Of a DNA stretch of 35,794 nucleotides, positions 31,090 to 35,794 are shown piece by piece. Each line of letters starts with the position of its first letter. Position 1 is the stretch's first letter. A model generated the notes under the pieces. That model made no database searches. It was not told where the DNA came from and saw nothing but the letters and a program-made list of their open reading frames with translations. The stretch is from an uncultured Prevotellaceae bacterium (GTDB lineage: Bacteria; Bacteroidota; Bacteroidia; Bacteroidales; Bacteroidaceae). Position numbers and translations under genes: made by a program. Where the stretch lies: NCBI GenBank assembly GCA_902762325.1, contig CACWNV010000026.1, forward strand, positions 1 through 35,794. The letters are read 5' to 3'.

Positions 31090-31751
31090 ATATTCACCCG
31101 ATCGCATATTTTCATTCTCCTTTTTCATCCAAGTTCGGAATACCCAAGCAAAGCGGTTTGGTCGAAGAATTGGAAGGACGCATCGTCTTTGCGCCTGAAT
31201 ACCGCAGCGCTGACTACATCAGAGGGTTGCAGGGGTTTGATTATATCTGGCTGATATGGGAGTTCTCCGACAATCGTCATCCGTCTAAGAGTCCTGTTGT
31301 CCGTCCTCCCGTGTTGGGCGGAAACGAGCGTGTGGGTGTCTTTGCAACGCGTTCTCCCTTCCGTCCGAATGCCCTTGGATTGTCTTCTGTGAGGATTCAG
31401 CGAATAGAACTGGATAGTACGTCAGGACCAGTGATACATGTGCTCGGTGCTGATCTGATGGATGGTACTCCTATCTACGACATCAAACCGTATATTGTCT
31501 ATGCCGACTGTCATCCCGAGGCACGTAGCGGGTTTGTGGACAACCGTTCCTGGCCTAAGTTAGAAGTGGTAATACCCGAGGAGATAGCTAAGAACTATCA
31601 ACCGGAAAGGCTCTCAGTGTTACGTAAGATTCTTGAACTTGATCCGAGGCCTCACTATCAGAATGATCCCCACAGAATCTATGGTATGCCTTTTGATGGG
31701 ACAGATGTCCGTTTCTTTGTGGAGAATGGAGTGCTGACGGTTATCCGGTAG
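31086..31751 (+). CDS. trmO: tRNA (N6-threonylcarbamoyladenosine37-N6)-methyltransferase
   Basis: TrmO (TsaA, YaeB) methylates t6A37 of tRNA-Thr using AdoMet. The 221 residues start with PIAYFHSPFSSKFGIPKQ, followed by VRPPVLGG, the AdoMet-binding VFATRSPFRPNALGLSSVR block (about 84-102) and GADLMDGTPIYDIKPYIVYAD. All are diagnostic. It overlaps the PAP2 gene by 4 bp despite the unrelated function. With tcdA at 10342, two enzymes acting on the same tRNA position 37 modification lie in this window, but in separate operons. Confidence 0.95.
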   Translation: MNIHPIAYFHSPFSSKFGIPKQSGLVEELEGRIVFAPEYRSADYIRGLQGFDYIWLIWEFSDNRHPSKSPVVRPPVLGGNERVGVFATRSPFRPNALGLSSVRIQRIELDSTSGPVIHVLGADLMDGTPIYDIKPYIVYADCHPEARSGFVDNRSWPKLEVVIPEEIAKNYQPERLSVLRKILELDPRPHYQNDPHRIYGMPFDGTDVRFFVENGVLTVIR

Positions 31752-31848
31752 AATTATCCTCTGTGCCGTTAAGGAGTATTTATGCATAATTGATACAATC
31801 CCGTAAGTATGCGATACATGATACAAGTGCATTTTAGAAATAAAACAC

Positions 31849-31856
31849 TACCTTTG
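31849..31856 (+). promoter_or_regulatory. Bacteroidota -7 box for the GH10 gene
   Basis: TACCTTTG matches TAnnTTTG exactly, 15 bp before the ATG at 31872, giving a leader of about 10 nt. It excludes an in-frame ATG at 31809 as the start. The -33 region is not convincing. Confidence 0.65.
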
Positions 31857-31871
31857 TCAACAAAAAAACGG

Positions 31872-34427
31872 ATGAGAAAAACAATTATTCTTTCACTTAT
31901 TCTTTCTTTGTCTCAGTGGTCGGTATATGCCCAGCGTGACACCATTGACATTAGCGGTAATAACACGTCATCGAATTATGTGACATACGATAAGACGATC
32001 TCCATTCCTTCAACCAAGACAGTTGACGTATTGATGTCGCGCTACACCTATTTCAACTCAACGGTTACCGGTGATGGCAAGCTCTTTTTGCACACGGGTG
32101 GAGAAAGATGTTACCTCGGAACGGCAAAGGGAGCCAGCTATCCTAACTGGAACAACTTCAAGGGTGATGTCCATATATATCCCTATAAAGAGAAGTCGCC
32201 CTCTGCCGGCTACTATGGTATCGTGATGGCTCATGGCGGTAAGACCTTTACGGTGGAAGATGTAGATGGAAGCTTGAAGTCGGGCAAGGTGAACACCATG
32301 ATGCAGAACAATCGTGTGACCCTGCATGATGGTGCTACGTTGGTTTGTGAGAGTGGAACGCGTGGATTCCGTTTCGGAGAATTACAGACGGAAGCAGGTT
32401 CATCCATTCAGGGATACATGAAGAAAGGGTCTTACAACTCATATTTCCTTGTGGGTTGCCTGAATACAGATGCGACGATGGCTGGTACGATTGCTCCTCC
32501 CGACTATGCCGATACCCATCACGTGGGAATCGTGAAGGAGGGAAAGGGTACTTATCGTATCACCGGTAATCAGAACTATATAAGCGGTGCTTTGCGTGTG
32601 CTTGACGGCAGGGTGCTCATCATGAATGACCGTGCTGAGGCAGAGACAAAGAAGCTGCGTGGTGCTACAGGAGCGATGGCAAGCAATGCTGAGGCTGTTG
32701 TCTATGTCTTTGAAAAAGGAGAGTTAGGGGGTACGGGCAACGTGGCTGGCACCGTTGACAACTACGGGACAATAGAGCCGGGAGACGGACAGACTGGAGT
32801 GCTGACCTTGAAAAACTATGCCGTGAAGAAGGATGCTCATCTGTATGTGCGTCCGGCATCTGTACTCCGTTTCAAGATACAGTCAACGGCTCAATATGAC
32901 CAGTTATCCGTGGATGGCGCGGTGAAATACTATTCCATCCGACAGGACTTCTCTGTTAGTCAGCTGATGCCCGTTATTCAAGTGGTGTTGGAAGAGAATG
33001 CAGATGTGAAGGTCGGTGATGAATTCCAGTTGTTGACAGCCAAGAACAAGTTATCGCAGGCAGGTGACTGGCAATTTGACTTAAAGTCACCTGACAAGTA
33101 TACATGGGCATTGGAAGAGCGTGAGGAAGAGGAAATGTATAGTGTCATCCTGCGCCTTGTCTCCCTCGAAAAGGATCCTCAAGGTGGAGGAGACGACAAT
33201 CCCGAAGGCCATCCCGAGGAGCATGGAACGATGGGTGCTTTCTATCAGGATGGTATTGACGACAAAACGGATGCGACACCTTTGCGTACCTATGCAGAGA
33301 AAAATCAGAAGTACATTGGTACGGCTATTTCTACGTGGAAGAATGACATCACCAATGCGAGCCTGCCCGAAACGAAAGAGGTTGCTGCACAATTCAATAT
33401 GCTGGTGGCAGAGAACGAGATGAAGTTTGATGCCCTTGAGCCTTCTCGCAATCAGTTTAGCTATTGGGCGGCAGATAACCTGACTAGCTTTGCCCAACGT
33501 CATCAGATGCTGATGCGAGGACATTGTCTGGCATGGCATTCCCAGTTGCCTGAATGGGTGTCGTCAGACGGTAAGAAGAATGACAAGAACTGGAGCAGGG
33601 CAGAGGCGTTGCAGATACTGGAAAACCATATCACAAACGTGGTGAAGCATTTCAAGGGGAAGGTGTCAGAGTGGGATGTCGTCAACGAGTGTCTTGATGA
33701 CGACCAGACAACAATCCGTTCCAATCCTGACGGGTATGACTTACGTACAAGTGTGTGGACACGTGCCATAGGTGAAGATTTCATCGATTCAGCATTTGTC
33801 TATGCTCATCGTGCCGATCCGGACGTACTGCTCTATCTCAACGACTATGGAGTGGAGTTGCAGGGTAAGGCAAAGTCGATGGCTTTTTATAATCTTGCCA
33901 TGCGCCTGAAGAAGTCGGGTATTCCCATTGACGGGGTAGGGCTGCAATGTCATTTCTCCATCGGCGATGTTGATTCCGTGAAACTGGATAACACCATCAG
34001 GAAATTTGCCGAAGCTGGATTAAAGTGTATCATCACGGAACTGGATATGGGCATACCTTCAACATCATCTCAGAACTTGGAAGAACAGGCTCGTAACTAT
34101 CGGGTGATAACGGATATAGTGTTAAACAATGATAACTGTCCAAACCTGATAATCTGGGGACTGAAGGACAATAACAGTTGGCGAGACACTTCCAACCCGC
34201 TGCTTTATACCGCCGGCTTATCCAAGAAACCCGCCTATTTTGCCGTCCGCTCAGCTCTGCGTCATCGTGTCCTGGTGAATGAACAGACAGACATCCCCGT
34301 TGTTCCCCAAGAAGTCACAGATGGCAATGGTGCAATTTATGATCTGAGCGGTCGCCGCTTACATCCTAATTCCCTAAAGCCTGGAATATATATTGTTAAT
34401 GGAAAGAAAGTCGTAATAGGGAGATAG
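31872..34427 (+). CDS. Secreted GH10 endo-1,4-beta-xylanase with N-terminal autotransporter-like repeat region
   Basis: The 851-residue product begins with a signal peptide cut near Ala20-Gln21. Residues about 22-430 contain beta-helix-like segments with glycine-rich turns, such as GTYRITGNQNYISGALRVLD (about 225-245) and GTGNVAGTVDNYGTIEPGDG, resembling autotransporter-associated beta-strand repeats. A polar linker (about 435-455, with PQGGGDDNPEG) leads to the GH10 barrel (about 465-800). The acid/base is Glu606 in WDVVNE and the nucleophile Glu723 in ITELD, with HCLAWHSQLP also present. GH10 enzymes cut the xylan backbone internally. The last 34 residues (YDLSGRRL... GIYIVNGKKV) form a short tail typical of exported Prevotella proteins. 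The ATG at 31872 is chosen from the -7 box and the signal peptide. Confidence 0.93.
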   Translation: MRKTIILSLILSLSQWSVYAQRDTIDISGNNTSSNYVTYDKTISIPSTKTVDVLMSRYTYFNSTVTGDGKLFLHTGGERCYLGTAKGASYPNWNNFKGDVHIYPYKEKSPSAGYYGIVMAHGGKTFTVEDVDGSLKSGKVNTMMQNNRVTLHDGATLVCESGTRGFRFGELQTEAGSSIQGYMKKGSYNSYFLVGCLNTDATMAGTIAPPDYADTHHVGIVKEGKGTYRITGNQNYISGALRVLDGRVLIMNDRAEAETKKLRGATGAMASNAEAVVYVFEKGELGGTGNVAGTVDNYGTIEPGDGQTGVLTLKNYAVKKDAHLYVRPASVLRFKIQSTAQYDQLSVDGAVKYYSIRQDFSVSQLMPVIQVVLEENADVKVGDEFQLLTAKNKLSQAGDWQFDLKSPDKYTWALEEREEEEMYSVILRLVSLEKDPQGGGDDNPEGHPEEHGTMGAFYQDGIDDKTDATPLRTYAEKNQKYIGTAISTWKNDITNASLPETKEVAAQFNMLVAENEMKFDALEPSRNQFSYWAADNLTSFAQRHQMLMRGHCLAWHSQLPEWVSSDGKKNDKNWSRAEALQILENHITNVVKHFKGKVSEWDVVNECLDDDQTTIRSNPDGYDLRTSVWTRAIGEDFIDSAFVYAHRADPDVLLYLNDYGVELQGKAKSMAFYNLAMRLKKSGIPIDGVGLQCHFSIGDVDSVKLDNTIRKFAEAGLKCIITELDMGIPSTSSQNLEEQARNYRVITDIVLNNDNCPNLIIWGLKDNNSWRDTSNPLLYTAGLSKKPAYFAVRSALRHRVLVNEQTDIPVVPQEVTDGNGAIYDLSGRRLHPNSLKPGIYIVNGKKVVIGR

Positions 34428-34430
34428 TAG

Positions 34431-34460
34431 GCCAGCAAAGCAGAACGTCATGGTGCTGGC
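34431..34460. terminator. Weak hairpin after the GH10 gene
   Basis: GCCAGCA (34431-34437) pairs with TGCTGGC (34454-34460) around a 16-nt loop, just after the GH10 stop. There is no T-tract, so it is at best a weak terminator or a 3'-end stabiliser. Confidence 0.3.
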
Positions 34461-34508
34461 GGAAATGTTAAAGTCCTTAAAACGAATCTGTTTTTGTTAT
34501 TAAATTGC

Positions 34509-34516
34509 TAAATTTG
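34509..34516 (+). promoter_or_regulatory. Candidate -7 box for the papain/CHAP-like gene
   Basis: TAAATTTG matches TAnnTTTG exactly, with TCTG (34487-34490) 18 bp upstream as a partial -33. The implied leader is about 109 nt and contains a CTCTCCCCCAGAGG segment that could form a small hairpin (CTCT/AGAG). Confidence 0.5.
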
Positions 34517-34630
34517 CCTCCCGAAAAGAGTTTATGGTCTTTGATGTTTCTCTCCCCCAGAGGAAACGAAATATCGGATGATGTATAATCGTTGGCGACT
34601 TGTAGCCGTCTAAAACTAAAAATTTACTAT

Positions 34631-35794
34631 ATGACAAAGAATCTTTACACTTGTTTCGGTGTCCATCAATCATTTAAATTGCATGGTACACATTTTCTTG
34701 GTTTTGAATCATGTCGTAGAGCATTGGTCGTGCTTATTATGGCCTCCGTCTCTATTCTTACGTCCTTGGCTCAGACGCCTCTCAATGAAACTGATGTTTA
34801 TAACCGTATCATGGAACGCCAGTCTATGGAAGGCTACACGGAAGGTACGCCATGGGACAACTCCCACATCTACTGGAATACGGTGGAGTACGACGGCTAT
34901 CCTGCTGGTTGTTATGGCGCAGGGGGCTGCTTTGCCTTTATGATGGATATGATGGAGTATGCCTCCAACTATGAATACCCAATACGTGTCGTTTACGGCA
35001 CTTATGACAATCTTCCGAAGTTGCATGTTGGAGATGGCGTCCGAGTCGATAACGACGCCCATTCCGTGTTGATCATAGAAGTACACCCTGATGGTCATAC
35101 TGTAACAGTCGCCGAGGGCAACTTTAACAGTTCTGTGCATTGGGGAAGGACTATAGATTTGGCTGATCCCAGTAGTGGTTTTTGCTATATTTCGACATTC
35201 TGGCCAGAGCAGCAGCCTGCCGTGAACATAACTATCGGCGAATATGGCTACGCCACCTTCTACTATACCTTCTACTATCCCCAAAGCGCATACGCCATTC
35301 CAGATGGTGTGGAAGCCAAGGCCGTGGAGAACATCAGCGGGAATATCCTTACTCTCATACCTATCGAAGGCATCATTCCTGCGGGATATGCCGTAATCCT
35401 TGAAGGTGAACCAGGTGAATACACCTTCGAACCGACCTCTGAGGAAGGCATTGCAGGGGAGAACATGCTGCGTGGCACCGAAGAGACGACTTGGATAACA
35501 CCTGAAGACCAGACATGCAAGTACTACATGCTGTCTGTCAAGAACGGCGAGGTAGGCTTCTATTATGGTGCAAACGATGGCGCAATCTTCAAGAATCAGG
35601 CTCACAGGGCTTATCTCCCAGTACCAGTGTCGCAGACGAATGGTGCTAAAGGCTTCTTCTTCAACGAAGCTACCGGCATCGACAACATGCTGGCCACCGA
35701 TGAGAATGCCGGTCATGCTGTCTATAACCTCTCTGGTCAACTTGTCAACGACTCCTATAAGGGTGTTGTCATCATCAATGGCAAGAAGGTGCTG
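34631..35794 (+). CDS. Secreted papain/CHAP-like cysteine peptidase or amidase (end just outside window)
   Basis: The frame is open from ATG 34631 to the window edge (388 codons). A long polar N-region precedes a hydrophobic segment (ALVVLIMASVSILTSLAQ, about 31-48), consistent with a signal peptide. Residues about 55-192 look like a papain-like fold: Cys100 at the start of a helix (GAGGCFAFMMDMMEY), His144 in NDAHSVLIIEV, and Glu162 and Asn164 in VTVAEGNFN, in the same order as CHAP and NlpC/P60 hydrolases. Residues about 198-345 are a beta-rich module seen in many Prevotella secreted proteins. The tail VYNLSGQ... VVIINGKKVL resembles that of the GH10 enzyme, so only a few residues are likely missing. 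No substrate can be assigned. Confidence 0.72.
   Translation, partial: MTKNLYTCFGVHQSFKLHGTHFLGFESCRRALVVLIMASVSILTSLAQTPLNETDVYNRIMERQSMEGYTEGTPWDNSHIYWNTVEYDGYPAGCYGAGGCFAFMMDMMEYASNYEYPIRVVYGTYDNLPKLHVGDGVRVDNDAHSVLIIEVHPDGHTVTVAEGNFNSSVHWGRTIDLADPSSGFCYISTFWPEQQPAVNITIGEYGYATFYYTFYYPQSAYAIPDGVEAKAVENISGNILTLIPIEGIIPAGYAVILEGEPGEYTFEPTSEEGIAGENMLRGTEETTWITPEDQTCKYYMLSVKNGEVGFYYGANDGAIFKNQAHRAYLPVPVSQTNGAKGFFFNEATGIDNMLATDENAGHAVYNLSGQLVNDSYKGVVIINGKKVL

Noticed and set aside
34709-35740. Long minus-strand reading frame (343 codons)
   Set aside because: It is antisense to the papain/CHAP-like gene, which has a signal peptide, domain motifs and lineage-typical tail in the sense frame. The antisense product shows no domain pattern.

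Overview
The window looks like chromosome of a Bacteroidota species, most likely Prevotellaceae (Prevotella or a sister genus). Three things point there. Most transcription units start behind a Bacteroidota-type -7 box (TAnnTTTG), in two cases with a TTTG -33 box 19 bp upstream. The protein families DUF6057, DUF4491, DUF4296, the short lineage-typical C-terminal tail and a long type-2 IleRS fit the group. The dTDP-glucose dehydratase carries an insertion that I recall from Prevotella homologs. I saw no rRNA, tRNA, CRISPR, phage or transposase gene.

Layout. (1) 1-7859, minus strand: nine tightly packed or overlapping genes, reading from a MATE transporter through a cytidylate-kinase-like protein, a YfcE-type phosphodiesterase, a small membrane protein, RfbB, a duplicated membrane/PH-like protein, PurT and a FemAB/GNAT-like transferase to a DUF6057 membrane protein cut by the window edge. 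(2) 7860-8237: a divergent intergenic region with five 22-bp direct repeats and a conserved tail, then a secreted GH43 enzyme (plus). (3) 10342-11916, minus: TcdA, RlmH and DUF4491. (4) 12103-13854, plus: a phosphohexomutase, convergent with a BaiN/HI0933-type flavoprotein (minus) across a shared hairpin terminator. (5) 15264-25026, plus: a seven-gene run ileS, DksA-like, lspA, DUF4296 lipoprotein, nadC, M23 peptidase, C69 dipeptidase, with gaps of 17 bp or less. (6) maeB (minus), convergent with that run across a 58-nt perfect-armed hairpin. (7) 27433-28592: 1.16 kb without a convincing gene, holding a composite repeat (two 11-bp arrays in opposite orientation bracketing five 22-bp repeats and the tail also found at 8 kb) and a strong terminator. 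(8) 28593-31751, plus: LTA-synthase-like sulfatase-fold enzyme, PAP2 phosphatase and TrmO. (9) 31872-35794, plus: a secreted GH10 xylanase with an autotransporter-like N-terminal region, then a secreted papain/CHAP-like protein that lacks only its last few residues.

How the genes work together. The seven-gene run links translation (IleRS), lipoprotein maturation (LspA) beside a lipoprotein, NAD synthesis and envelope or peptide hydrolysis. The GH43 and GH10 enzymes suggest use of xylan or arabinoxylan, but no SusC/SusD pair or hybrid regulator lies beside them. The strongest leads are the two-copy repeat family and the IleRS signature, which reads GIHH instead of the usual HxGH, an arrangement reported to give very high mupirocin resistance.
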